Positions 19,672 to 29,671 of a stretch of 64,000 bases of DNA are shown here, piece after piece (the stretch's first letter is position 1; every line of letters begins with the position of its first letter). The notes under the pieces are model-generated. The model did no database searches and was not told where the DNA came from. It saw only the letters and a list, made by a program, of their open reading frames with translations. The DNA lies in contig NC_015278.1 in NCBI RefSeq assembly GCF_000193205.1, positions 868,001 through 932,000 of the forward strand, in the 5' to 3' direction. The position numbers were made by a program, and so were the translations under genes. The DNA comes from Aerococcus sp. Group 1. GTDB lineage: Bacteria > Bacillota > Bacilli > Lactobacillales > Aerococcaceae.

Positions 19672-20651
19672 ATGACGGAAAAAGTTTTATCTATTATTGT
19701 TCCGGTATATAATACAGAAATTTATTTAAAAGAGTGTTTGGATAGTTTACTTGATCAAGGTCTTAAGGGTTATGAGATTATTTGTATCAATGATGGTTCA
19801 ACAGATAATAGCTTAGCTGTCTTAGAAGAATATCAAAAAAATAATCCAGTTATTAAAGTTTATAGTCAGACTAATAAGGGGCTTAGTGCAACTCGCAATA
19901 GAGGGTTGTCACTTAGTCAAGGAAAATATATCTATTTTATGGATAGTGATGATGTTCTAACTTCTAACTTTTTATCAAAAGCAATTGAAAAAATGATGAA
20001 TCAAGATTTAGAAATTTATTCTTTTGATGCAGTAAGTTTTATTGATTGCTCAAGTGATTTGGAAAAACTGAGTGATTATGGTAGAGAAAAATCATATGGG
20101 TACTATAAGGATGGGAAAGAGTTTTTAAATGAACTATGCAGATCTAGAGAGTTTTTAAGTCCTGTTTCGCTAAATATAATTGATTCAAATCTATTAAGAA
20201 ATAATGATATAAGTTTTATTGAGGGGATTCTACATGAAGATGAAGCTTTTACTGTAGAAATATTACTCTATGCCTCTCAAGTTTTTCATACCAATCAAAA
20301 GGGGTATAAGCGTCGAATTAGACAAAATTCTATTATGACGACTAAAAAACAATTAAAAATTTTAAGGGGTATTATACTGTCTTTTTGCGATTGAATGACT
20401 TACTGAAAGATTCAAGATTTAAGCAAAATGAAGGTTTAAAACTAAGAACAATCGTCTTATATGATTCTCTTCATAATATTTATCAGCAATTAGATCCTAC
20501 AAGTAAATCTGTAGCTACTAAGGACTTAGATAATGCTGATAAAATCGCAAAGTATAATAACTACTATACTTTTAAAAGTTGGTTAAGACATTATAATTAC
20601 TTTACAAAATTATTATTCGATTATTTGGCGAAGGTGAAATATAGTTTTTAG
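19672..20651 (+). pseudogene. Glycosyltransferase family 2, broken by one missing base
   Basis: The N-terminal GT-A domain is intact: IIVPVYNTEIYLKECLDSLL, ICINDGSTDNS and the DXD-like FMDSDDV. The first frame ends at 20394; one added A in the five-A run at 20355-20359 gives KQLKNFKGYYTVFLRLNDLL and a 326-residue protein ending at 20651. The later part (LHEDEAFTVEILL) matches the C-terminal region of capsule GT2 enzymes such as CpsJ/EpsJ-like proteins. Sugar specificity is unknown. Confidence 0.82.
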
Positions 20652-20675
20652 AATATATTAAGGTGGATTTAAGTA

Positions 20676-22091
20676 TTGAATAAGTTAAAAGAGGGAATCA
20701 TATACAATGCTGTCGGTAAGTATTCGAATGTTGTTATACAATTACTTCTCCAAGTAATTCTAGCAAGACTAATCACTCCAGCTGAATTTGGTATTGTAGC
20801 AATTGTTAATGTGTTCTTGGTTTTTTTTCAACTTTTGGCAGATTTCGGTATTGGGCCAGCAATTATTCAGAGAAAAGATATTGACCATTATGAAACGAAC
20901 CAAATCTATTCGTTTTCGATTTATTTTTCTTTATCTTTAGCTATCATTTTTGCTGTTCTTGCTCAACCCATTAGTCAATTTTATAATAAACCTGAGCTTG
21001 TTCAAGCGGTTCCAGTTATGGCAATTGCCTTACTCTTTAATAGCCTATGTATGGTGCCGCAAAATTTATTGTTAAAGGAAAAACGATTTAAACGGGTTAA
21101 TTTTACCCAAGTAATGGGAAGTTTATTTAACGGTATTTTTTCTGTAATCTTTGCTTTTTTGGGCTTTTCTTTTTATTCTATTATTTTTGGTAATATTGCT
21201 AGAGCACTTATTCAGTTAGTAATTTACTTATTCAGTACCAAAGTGAAATTTTCATTCAAATTTTCATTGGATCCTCTTAAAAAAATATTTCCATTTGCCA
21301 AGAATCAAATGCTTTTTAATATCATTAATTACTTTTCAAGAAATTTGGATAGTATTTTAATAGGGCGATATATGCCAGCTGATCAGTTAGGTTATTATGA
21401 TAAATCTTATCAACTAACTTTATATCCTAACACGATTTTTACAGGGGTTATAACATCTGCTATTCAACCTATTTTTTCAGATTTTCAGAACGATCTCACT
21501 CAAATAAAAAATGGCTATCTGAATATATCCAAAGTATTATCTAATTTTGCTATTCCTCTAACTATCTTTTTATTCTTTTCTGCAGGAGATATTATTTATT
21601 TTCTCTATGGTGACCAATGGGGAGAGAGTATATTAGCTTTTCAAATTTTGAGTATCTCTGTTTGGATTCAGATGTTACAGTCTACAACTGGTGCATTTTT
21701 TCAATCCGCTAATCGAACTGACCTTTTATTACTTTCCGGTATATTATCAACGACGTTAAACATCATTGCTATTATTATTGGAGTATATCAAGGATCAATT
21801 TATTGGGTAGCAACAATGGTGGTCATTAGCTTTAGCTTGAATTTTATACAAACGAATTATTTAATGCTATGTAGAGCTTTTAACAGCACGATGGGCGAAT
21901 TCTTTGCAGTACTAATTAAACCATTTCTTGTTGGCTTAGTAACCTTGGTTGCTTTTATTTTATTACCGACTTTAACTTTTAATCCATTTATTAACTTATG
22001 TATTAAAGGTATAGTATTCCTCCTAACCATGCTTATAGGCTTGATAATTACTAATCAATTAAAAGACTTGTGGGCAATGATAAGAGGATAA
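20676..22091 (+). CDS. wzx: Wzx-type repeat-unit flippase
   Basis: A 471-residue protein with about 12-14 membrane helices and the start typical of polysaccharide flippases (MNKLKEGIIYNAVGKYSNVV; LARLITPAEFGIVAIVNVF). It should move the undecaprenyl-linked repeat unit across the membrane for polymerisation by Wzy. The start is TTG 20676, 9 bases after AAGGTGG. Despite several long T and A runs this frame is intact. AT content stays as high as in the neighbouring transferases, so it belongs to the same variable block. Confidence 0.9.
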   Translation: MNKLKEGIIYNAVGKYSNVVIQLLLQVILARLITPAEFGIVAIVNVFLVFFQLLADFGIGPAIIQRKDIDHYETNQIYSFSIYFSLSLAIIFAVLAQPISQFYNKPELVQAVPVMAIALLFNSLCMVPQNLLLKEKRFKRVNFTQVMGSLFNGIFSVIFAFLGFSFYSIIFGNIARALIQLVIYLFSTKVKFSFKFSLDPLKKIFPFAKNQMLFNIINYFSRNLDSILIGRYMPADQLGYYDKSYQLTLYPNTIFTGVITSAIQPIFSDFQNDLTQIKNGYLNISKVLSNFAIPLTIFLFFSAGDIIYFLYGDQWGESILAFQILSISVWIQMLQSTTGAFFQSANRTDLLLLSGILSTTLNIIAIIIGVYQGSIYWVATMVVISFSLNFIQTNYLMLCRAFNSTMGEFFAVLIKPFLVGLVTLVAFILLPTLTFNPFINLCIKGIVFLLTMLIGLIITNQLKDLWAMIRG

Positions 22092-22221
22092 GTTACACAG
22101 GCAAGAACTTGTAAAGACTTTTTTGACCTAGTTAGTTCAATATTAGTCATATAAGAGTATTGAAATTATTTAAACGATAAGATTATAAATATTTTATAGC
22201 GTAATATTAGAAAGGATCACT

Positions 22222-23388
22222 ATGAAAATTACAGTCACTGGTACAGGATATGTTGGTTTATCCAATGCGATTTTGTTGGCACAGCATCATCAAGTTACGG
22301 CTATTGATATTGTTCAAGACAAGGTGGATTTAATTAATGAAGGTAAGTCACCGATTGAAGATAAGGAAATTATTGATTATTTAGCCAATGCGGACCTAAA
22401 TCTAAAAGCGACAACTGAACATCAAGAAGCATATCGCCAAGCGGATTTTTCCATTATTTCCACGCCAACAAACTATGATGATGAGACCAACCATTTCGAT
22501 ACTTCTGCGGTTGAATCAGTGATTGAGGATATTCTAGCCAGTGGCTCCAAGGCAACCATTGTGATTAAATCGACCATCCCGGTGGGTTATACGGAATCCA
22601 TTCGTAAGAAATATAAAACCGATCGGATTATTTTTTCACCGGAATTCTTGCGTGAAGGGCGCGCTTTGTACGATAATTTACATCCTAGTCGGATCGTTGT
22701 GGGCTCTCACGGGGAAGCCGGGCAATGCTTTGCGGATTTATTAGTAGAAGGGGCCTTGGAGGATGATATTCCGGTTCTATTAACCCATTCTACCGAGGCT
22801 GAAGCCATTAAATTATTTGCCAATACTTACTTGGCCATGCGGGTGTCTTTCTTCAATGAGTTGGATTCTTATGCGGAGATTAAAGGGCTTAATGCAGCTG
22901 AAATTATCGATGGGATCGGTTTAGATCCACGAATTGGTTCTCACTATAACAATCCTTCCTTTGGCTATGGGGGCTACTGCTTACCCAAGGACACCAAGCA
23001 GCTGTTAGCTAACTATGAAGATGTGCCGCAAAATATCATTAGCGCTATAGTCCAAGCCAATCGGACGCGTAAGGATCATATTGCTAAGCAAGTCCTTAAA
23101 CGTAATCCGCAAGTGGTGGGTATTTACCGCTTAACTATGAAGGAAGATTCGGATAATTTCCGCCAATCCGCTATTCAAGGGGTCATGAAGCGCATCATGG
23201 CAGAAGGCGTCCCGGTGATTATCTACGAGCCTGTTGCTGAGGAAGATACTTTCTATAATTGTGAAGTCTACCGCGACCTGAATCAATTTAAAGCTGACGC
23301 CGATGTGATAATCGCTAATCGCTGGGATGAAGACTTAGCGGATGTGAATGATAAGGTCTATACTCGGGATATTTATCATGAGAATTAG
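22222..23388 (+). CDS. UDP-glucose/UDP-ManNAc-type 6-dehydrogenase
   Basis: A 388-residue nucleotide-sugar dehydrogenase: NAD site [36 protein letters not shown], and the catalytic Cys in [14 protein letters not shown]. The short length resembles streptococcal UDP-glucose dehydrogenases, which make UDP-glucuronate. Because a 2-epimerase is present, UDP-ManNAc oxidation is an alternative that motifs cannot exclude. A 130-base AT-rich gap separates it from wzx and a terminator follows, so it closes the capsule locus. Codon use returns to that of the core genome. Ribosome-binding site GAAAGGATC precedes the ATG. Confidence 0.88.
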   Translation: MKITVTGTGYVGLSNAILLAQHHQVTAIDIVQDKVDLINEGKSPIEDKEIIDYLANADLNLKATTEHQEAYRQADFSIISTPTNYDDETNHFDTSAVESVIEDILASGSKATIVIKSTIPVGYTESIRKKYKTDRIIFSPEFLREGRALYDNLHPSRIVVGSHGEAGQCFADLLVEGALEDDIPVLLTHSTEAEAIKLFANTYLAMRVSFFNELDSYAEIKGLNAAEIIDGIGLDPRIGSHYNNPSFGYGGYCLPKDTKQLLANYEDVPQNIISAIVQANRTRKDHIAKQVLKRNPQVVGIYRLTMKEDSDNFRQSAIQGVMKRIMAEGVPVIIYEPVAEEDTFYNCEVYRDLNQFKADADVIIANRWDEDLADVNDKVYTRDIYHEN

Positions 23389-23432
23389 GTGGGCTTTGTG
23401 GAGGTTTGGTTGAAGGAAATATGGTGAAGAAG

Positions 23433-23462
23433 AACTCTTGCTGAGGAAGTGGGAGTTTTTTT
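23433..23462 (+). terminator. Terminator closing the capsule locus
   Basis: AACTC (23433-23437) pairs with GAGTT (23453-23457), extended by weak inner pairs, and is followed by a run of seven T. Confidence 0.65.
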
Positions 23463-23481
23463 GTAGGGTAGGGGGAACTGA

Positions 23482-23493
23482 CGTTTGCAAACG
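23482..23493. promoter_or_regulatory. Perfect 12-base palindrome upstream of the reverse transcriptase
   Basis: CGTTTGCAAACG, flanked by CTG...CAG, lies 70 bases before the likely start codon. It could be an operator or the stem of a small RNA; no clear -35/-10 pair was found nearby. Confidence 0.35.
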
Positions 23494-23561
23494 GACAGTA
23501 TTTTCGATGAAATTACCTGTTATGTATGCTAGATTTAATATTAAATGAGGTGAGAGGTCTT

Positions 23562-25096
23562 ATGGATCAATATATAAGTATTTTAGATATGGATTCGGAA
23601 CAAGCTAAAAAATTTTTCTTGGAAAGCACGAGCTATAGTACGATTCACTTACCGCCATATTTTACTTTTGATGAAGTTATTTCAAAAGCTGAAAATAAAT
23701 TAAGAAAAAGTAAATTGAAAGAATTTGAAGGAAGCAAAATAAAAATAGATGATCTACCTGATGTCAATTATACTCTATTTGCTAATAAAAATGGGAAATA
23801 CAGTTGGAGACCTTTAACATTAATACATCCATTAGCTTATGTTGATTTAGTGAATCTAATATGTAAAAAAGATAATTGGAGTCTAATCCTCAAAATCCTA
23901 ATAAATTCTGAAGTAGAAAATATAAAATGTATGTCAATTCCCTTAAAAGCTATAAAAAATAAGCAACAATCAAAAGAGACTATTTTAAATTGGTGGAGAA
24001 ATATGGAACAAACTCAAATTGCTTTATCATTAGAATATGAGTCAATGCTTAATACTGATATTACTGATTGTTATTCCTCAATATATACTCATTCTATAGA
24101 ATGGGCTATTGATGGCAAGGATAATGCCAAAGAAAATAGGAAAATAAAAGGAGAAAAGAAAGGCTTGGGAAGACAAATTGATATAAAATTAAGCAATATG
24201 CAGTTTGGCCAAACCAATGGTATCCCTCAGGGCAGTGTATTGATGGATGTTATAGCTGAAGTTGTTTTAGCAGCAATCGATATAGAATTGGAAAGAGAAA
24301 TTAATAAATATTTTATAGATACAAAGTCGGTTAATCGATATCGTATTTTAAGGTACCGAGATGACTATAAAGTATTTGTTAATAGTAGACAAGATGCAGA
24401 ACAGATTTTAAAGATTTTAACTCAAGTCTTAATGCCATGGAATTTTAAATTATCTGAAAGGAAAACGTCTTTTTCTGATAATTTGATACTTGATTCAATA
24501 AAATCAGATAAACTTAATTGGAATAAAACTGCTGCATTATTTTCAAATAAAGCAACAAAAATCAGTATACAAAAAGAACTTCTAGAAATTCTTAATTTAT
24601 CAAAAACATATCCAAATTCTGGAAGCTTATCAAAAGCGATGACTAATCTTTATAAAAATAAAATTAATTCTCTTGAAAAATTACCAGTTGACTATGAACA
24701 AATTATTGCAATTACCGTAGACCTTTTCATAAATAATCCTAGAGTTATTGAAATTGGAATTACAATTTTAAGTAAAATTTTTTCACTAATTAACACTGAT
24801 AACAAAAAGATTGAAAAATTATTAGAGCAATAGATCGTAAAATAAAAAAATCATCTAACTCTGAGTATGCAGAAATATGGCTTCAAAGATTAGCAATTCC
24901 ATACGGAATTCCACTTAATTATGATTCTATTTTATGTCAAAAGGTAAATGACCCTAAAATAACTATCTGGAATTCAAATTGGATTAAAGGGAAAGAAGAT
25001 TCAAAAAAATATTTAAATAAAATTATTGATAAAAAGGAAATTGATAAATTAGAACTAATTATTCCTTTATCAGATGTAGATCCTTTTTATGAATAA
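23562..25096 (+). pseudogene. Reverse transcriptase of the unknown-group/Abi kind, one missing base near the end
   Basis: ATG 23562 follows GAGGTGA by 8 bases and was preferred to ATG 23526, which has no site. RT motifs in order: a fingers region YSWRPLTLIHPLAYVDL, motif A TDITDCYSSIYTHSI, motif B NGIPQGSVLMDVIAE, and motif C RYRDDYKVFV, a YRDD variant of YxDD. There is no maturase or HNH domain, so it is not a group II intron. The frame ends at 24833, but one extra A in the run at 24814-24818 extends it through IIRAIDRKIKKSSNSEYAEI to 25096 (511 residues). Its place before an ATPase in an accessory island suggests an antiphage RT. The exact class could not be assigned. Confidence 0.8.
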
Positions 25097-25162
25097 ATCT
25101 GTTTTGAAAATATTCATTTTCAGATATTAATGCAAATTCATATGAACTATGGAGGTAAAAAC

Positions 25163-27681
25163 ATGACGTTTAATTCCATTAAGGTATTTAATGACTTACC
25201 ATTAAAATATGATGAATTAAGAATAGATTTTTTTACAAATGATAATAGTAAGTTTAAAGAAAAAAGGGTCAATTTAATTTATGGAAGAAATGGCGTTGGT
25301 AAAACAACATTATCGAGAACTTTAAAAAATTATAAAGATGATAAAACTGTTCTTTTTTTAGATGAAAATGATAATATTTTAGATTTTAACGAAATCTGTC
25401 CGATTCATGTATATAATGAAGACTTTATAAAAGAAAACTTTATTTTTGCTAAAGATAGCAAACTCAACGCTATTGTTATGACTGGTGAATCCGAAGAAAT
25501 TGACAAACAGATTGAAAGTCATGGGGAAAATTGTTCAAAATTAAAAGATGAATTTTTAGAATTATGTGATAAGCATAAAGATATTAGAGATAAATATAAT
25601 AGAATCATAAATAAAATGAAGAAAATACTTAAAGGCAGTGAAAGTTGGGCCGAGCGAGATAGTAAAATCAGAAATAAAAATGCTAAAAAAATTCTACGGT
25701 AAATGAAGAGACTGTTTTAAATTTTAAAGGTCTTTTTGATGAAATTAAAGATGAATTATATGAAAATGGAGATTTAAAAAATAATTATGGTGAGCTAGTC
25801 TCTCAAAAAATAAAAAGCCTAGATACTATTTTATCTGAGTCAATAATTGCTTTAAATAAGGCTAGAAATGAGCAAAGTCTTATTAAACTAAATTTGGAGT
25901 ACCAATTTGATAATAGTATTGAAGAAAATATTAATTATTTATTGGATAGAACGTTGGAAAAAGAAAGTGATTCAAATATCGCAGATGATTTATCTAGAAA
26001 AATTATGAAAGTCTATGAAAATGAAGGAAAGAAAAACATAGACTCATCGCTTAATAAATTAAAAGACCAATTAGAGATGGAACAAAATTATTGTTCGATG
26101 TGTTATCAAGAAATTAATAACGAGTATATTCATAAGTTACAAAATAAATTAGATGAAATTATAGTAAAAGAATTAACAAATAATAAAGTAAAAAAATTTA
26201 AAGATAAAATTGAAGACAAAAAAATAGTTCAAATATCTTTTGAAAACGATTTAGAGTTGGGAGATAATTTTTATTCATATTTTCCTCAAGAGCAGCAAAA
26301 ACTTAAAGAACTGATAGATGAATATAATGTATTAGTAAAATCAACAAATAATATATTGGAGGATAAAAAAGATAAGTTATATACTTCAATAAATAATGAG
26401 TTAGATGGGCAATTAAGCGAAAAATATCATGAAATACTAGATTATATAAATGAGATTAATGAGAAAATTGATGCTCATAATAAAAGTTTAACTGATCAGG
26501 ATAAACTTATATTCAAAGCAACGATAGAAAATGATAAATTTACATTATATACTTATTTAAAAGAATTTTCTTCTTTTTTTGCATTATATAGTGAAGTAAG
26601 GAAAATAGATAATGAGGAGAAGAATGAGAAAAGTTCGTATAATTCTTTAAAAACGCAAATCAATAATGAAAATTTGACAATACAAAAATTAAAATCCAAA
26701 ATGGAGCAAATTAACATAGCGGTAGATGAAATTAACAAAAGAATTAATTATATTACATATACTCAAGGGCAGATAAAAATTCAAGCTGAGGATCATAAGT
26801 ATTATGTTTTAGTAAATAATGAGAAAATCGCTCTAGAGAAGCTTTCTACTGGTCAAAGAAATTTAATTAGTTTAAGTTACTTTTTTACAAAAATTAACGA
26901 AAATTATAGCGAAAAAGAATTTTACACAAATGAAATTTTATTGGTCTTGGATGACCCTATTTCTAGTTTTGACCATTCTAATAGGCTAGGTATTATGTCA
27001 CTACTAAGATATGAAATTGGGTCTATTTTATTATCAAATGAAAAATCAAAAATTTTGGTTCAAAGTCATGATACAGGGGTAATTTTTGATTTGAAGAAAA
27101 TTTTAGATGATATTGATGAAGAGCGTAAAGTTAATCATTCCAATCTTTCAAATAAAATACAATATGAAGTAAAAGAAATAAGAAATCATAAAGATAAACC
27201 TCTAATAAATTATCAACCAGAGAAAACTTATAGAAAATTAATGACAAACATTTATATGTTTGGAAATGGCGAATTTGACAATAATAAATCTCAGGCTGAA
27301 CTTTCAATTGGAAATAATATAAGAAGAGTGCTAGAAGCCTTTAGCACTTTTAATTATAACAGCGGAATTACCTATCTTACTAATAATGACGAAGTCCTGA
27401 GCTTATTAGGAAGTAAAGATATTCAAATCTACTATAAAAATCTGATGAATCATTTAGTATTAAATAGTGAAAGTCACTTAAAAGAAAAGGCTGAATCTAT
27501 CACAGATTATAATTATATGCCTCAATTTTCTTACAATGAAAAGCAAAAACTTGCTCGGGATACTATTTCATTTTTATATTTACTTGATAGGTTGCATGTA
27601 AAAAATAATATTATTACACTTTCTAGCAAGGGTAATATAGAAAATACCATACAAAGTTGGATTCCAAAATTTAATATATAA
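25163..27681 (+). pseudogene. Coiled-coil AAA_13-type ATPase (PrrC/RloC-like), one missing base
   Basis: ATG 25163 follows GGAGG by 7 bases. The N-terminus has Walker A (YGRNGVGKTTLSRTL). The frame stops at 25702 after a seven-A run (25685-25691); one extra A restores an 839-residue protein. Then come long coiled coils with a hook-like CSMC pair, an ABC signature (LSTGQRNLISLSYFF), Walker B (LLVLDDPISSFDHS) and a switch His (VQSHDTG). This is the SMC/Rad50-like plan of the AAA_13 family, which includes the anticodon nucleases PrrC and RloC. The tail has RRVLE and NHLVLNSESH, possibly an R-E-H ribonuclease site. It lies 66 bases after the reverse transcriptase and is probably its partner. Confidence 0.82.
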
Positions 27682-27752
27682 ATAATTATTCAGTATTTTA
27701 ATTGCTACAATTTGATAAAACGATTTTTTCTGGTCTGTTTATTGTAATCTAA

Positions 27753-27890
27753 AAAGGGGCTAAAAAGGATACTGATACAATTCCATTAGAGACAAGTAAT
27801 CTTCCTAATATCAATAATTTAGTAGAAGCGTTCTATCAATTTATGATTTATACTAATACCAAATTGGAAGAAGGTGAGGAATTTGTCTAA
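27753..27890 (+). pseudogene. Start-less 45-codon open frame before the DUF1828 gene
   Basis: An open stretch reads DTDTIPLETSNLPNINNLV and ends EEGEEFV, overlapping the next gene's start. It has no start codon and follows a stop at 27750. It looks like the 3' end of a gene once translated together with the next one. Function not recognised. Confidence 0.35.
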
Positions 27891-28668
27891 TGCATTTACT
27901 CTAAAAAAGTTATATTTTAACTGGTTGTTTAATGAGTACAAATATGAAGATATCGATTCAAAAGTAGTAAAAATAGATACACCATTTTTGGATAATAAAT
28001 TTGATACTATCGTCATGTATGCTGAATTTTTAAATGAAGAAAAAATTCGACTAACCGACGATGGGTGGACGCTTAATGATTTAGAAAGTCATGGTTTGAT
28101 TTTTTCAAAACAGTCAACGACTAGAAATAGGTTACTGAATAATATAGCGAATAGTCTTGGAATAGAAATTGAAGACAGTGAACTTACTGTGACAGCCACT
28201 TATGAAAAGTTTCCAATCATAAAACAACGACTTTTACAAGCGATTATGCAGGTCAATGATTTAATTGTTTTAAGAGATAATAATGTTAAACATATCTTTT
28301 ATGAAGAAGTATCATCTTTTCTTGATCAGAATGGTATTTTTAATTCAAAGAAGCCTTCATTTCCAGGGAAAAGTGGGATAACCGTTCAATTTGATTTTTC
28401 TGTACCAACCAAGAAGGGCGAAAAATTAATAAGAACGATTCGAAATGGTAATGATTTAAATCGGTCTAAATTGTTAACAATGGATACGCAGTTATTAAGA
28501 CATTCTAAGACAAACGCAATCTATCAGGCTATATATGATGATATAAATTATCCAATAAAAAATATGACTGATATTAAAGAATTTTTTTCTGAAAACAGTA
28601 CTGCAAAAATTGTTCCTCTATTCTATTCAGAAGTTAAAAATAATCCCAGTTTAGTTGCAAACCAATAA
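27874..28668 (+). CDS. DUF1828/DUF1829 domain protein
   Basis: About 264 residues. The N-terminal half has the DUF1828 pattern (DTPFLDNKFDTIVMYAE, RLTDDGWTLNDLESHG) and the C-terminal half the DUF1829 pattern (GKSGITVQFDF, then KLLTMDTQLLRHSK). Such proteins occur on mobile islands of Lactobacillales; I know of no experimentally proven function, and a role in phage defence or toxin-antitoxin pairing is inference. The start could be GTG 27874 or, with better spacing to GAAGGTGA, TTG 27883. The upstream open fragment overlaps it. Confidence 0.7.
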   Translation: MRNLSNAFTLKKLYFNWLFNEYKYEDIDSKVVKIDTPFLDNKFDTIVMYAEFLNEEKIRLTDDGWTLNDLESHGLIFSKQSTTRNRLLNNIANSLGIEIEDSELTVTATYEKFPIIKQRLLQAIMQVNDLIVLRDNNVKHIFYEEVSSFLDQNGIFNSKKPSFPGKSGITVQFDFSVPTKKGEKLIRTIRNGNDLNRSKLLTMDTQLLRHSKTNAIYQAIYDDINYPIKNMTDIKEFFSENSTAKIVPLFYSEVKNNPSLVANQ

Positions 28669-28978
28669 CATATTTGGCATGTCGAGATAGGCAGATAAAT
28701 CTATATTTGATGATGTATTTTTTATTAGTGCGTGGATTGAAATAATTTTACTGGAACATATTTAAACCCTTTGTTTAGATAAGATTGTCATTTTTTACCT
28801 TTAACTAAAGAAAGCTGTCTAAATAAATAATTGGTATTTTTATTTATTAATCAGTTATTTTATTAGGGATAGTGTGCTGTCTCATTGAGAGGGTTTTCAA
28901 TAAGCGTTTGGTGGATTTTTTCCAACTGAATCTTAGTGATATATAGGGACTTTATATATTAACTGTACTAAATACTAC
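28669..28978. other. Gene-less AT-rich stretch
   Basis: No open frame with a ribosome-binding site, no tRNA-like fold and no clear repeat was seen here. It separates the DUF1828 gene from the converging MazEF-type pair. Confidence 0.5.
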
Positions 28979-29024
28979 ATATGAAAAACCGTAGGAGCAC
29001 TGTGTCTCTTACGGTTTTTCATAT
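28979..29024. terminator. Bidirectional terminator between DUF1828 gene and mazF
   Basis: A perfect 15-bp stem (28979-28993 with 29010-29024; arms ATATGAAAAACCGTA and its complement) has an A-run on one side and a T-run on the other, so it can act for both converging units. Confidence 0.85.
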
Positions 29025-29053
29025 ATATCTTGTTAATTTAAGCCTCTATATAG

Positions 29054-29386
29054 CTATTCTTTTTCAAATAGCACTTTTACTCGAGCCAACAAATCAATGA
29101 GTATATCGTCTGGCACTTGTTCGATATACTTATAGCTTCTGGCATTAAAATCGATGGTCACTAGTTGATCTAATAAGACTTTTCCTGTAGTTTTAGTCTG
29201 CTCTAATTCAACATAAAATGGATATTTTCTATTTGTATTACTAATCGGTGCAAAAATTGCAATATTTGAGTACTTATTAACAATTCCATGGCTCAAACAA
29301 ATATAGGGCCTGTAGCCTTTTTGTTCATGACCCTGTTTTGGATCCAAATATATCTTTATAATCGACCCCTGCTTTACTTTTACCAT
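29054..29386 (-). CDS. MazF/PemK-type endoribonuclease toxin
   Basis: A 110-residue PemK-like toxin: KQGSIIKIYLDPKQGHEQKG, YRPYICLSH (conserved RPYL-type segment) and VLLDQLVTIDFNARS match the family. These toxins cut mRNA or other RNA at specific sequences when not bound by antitoxin. It starts at ATG 29386, overlapping the end of the antitoxin frame by 7 bases (ATGGTAA), the usual coupled arrangement. All conserved regions look intact. Cleavage site unknown. Confidence 0.88.
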   Translation of the reverse strand: MVKVKQGSIIKIYLDPKQGHEQKGYRPYICLSHGIVNKYSNIAIFAPISNTNRKYPFYVELEQTKTTGKVLLDQLVTIDFNARSYKYIEQVPDDILIDLLARVKVLFEKE

Positions 29387-29624
29387 TTTTCATTTCCTTT
29401 TTGTTCAAATAATACAGGTTTTTCATTAACAGGAGCCCCATGATAATTTTCAAACAAATCTTTAACCGTAAGTTCAGGAACTTCGGTTATTTTTTTATAA
29501 TTAGTTGATCATTTTTCACTTGATAATCCAATTTGTCGCCTTGGGACAAATTTAATTCTTCAAGCAATTGTTTTGGCAGACGGATAGCTGAACTATTCCC
29601 CCATTTATTGATTGTTAAAGGCAT
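29380..29624 (-). pseudogene. MazE-like (AbrB-fold) antitoxin, one missing base
   Basis: ATG 29624 follows AAAGGAG. The first 45 codons give an AbrB/MazE DNA-binding domain (INKWGNSSAIRLPKQLLEEL, then LSQGDKLDYQV) and then stop at a seven-A run (29490-29496 on this strand). One extra A continues the frame through ITEVPELTVKDLFENYHG to a stop at 29380, giving 81 residues, the normal length, with the toxin-binding tail. As written, the antitoxin would lack that tail while the toxin is intact, a combination unlikely to be tolerated. A real antitoxin with an assembly error is the simplest reading. Confidence 0.85.
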
Positions 29625-29653
29625 AAGAAGCTCCTTTCTAAGCTACAGTGAAT

Positions 29654-29671
29654 ATACCCTGCATGGGGTAT
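29654..29671. promoter_or_regulatory. Candidate MazE operator
   Basis: ATACCC (29654-29659) and GGGTAT (29666-29671) form an inverted repeat 30 bases before the antitoxin start, where autoregulatory sites of such pairs usually lie. A possible -10 (TATATT on the minus strand) overlaps it. Confidence 0.5.

Noticed and set aside
23526..23561. ATG 23526 as start of the reverse transcriptase
   Set aside because: No ribosome-binding site, whereas ATG 23562 follows GAGGTGA at ideal spacing.
23562..25096. Group II intron or retron as explanation for the reverse transcriptase
   Set aside because: No maturase or endonuclease domain and no intron ends; no recognisable msr/msd-type repeat pair flanking the gene was found by eye.
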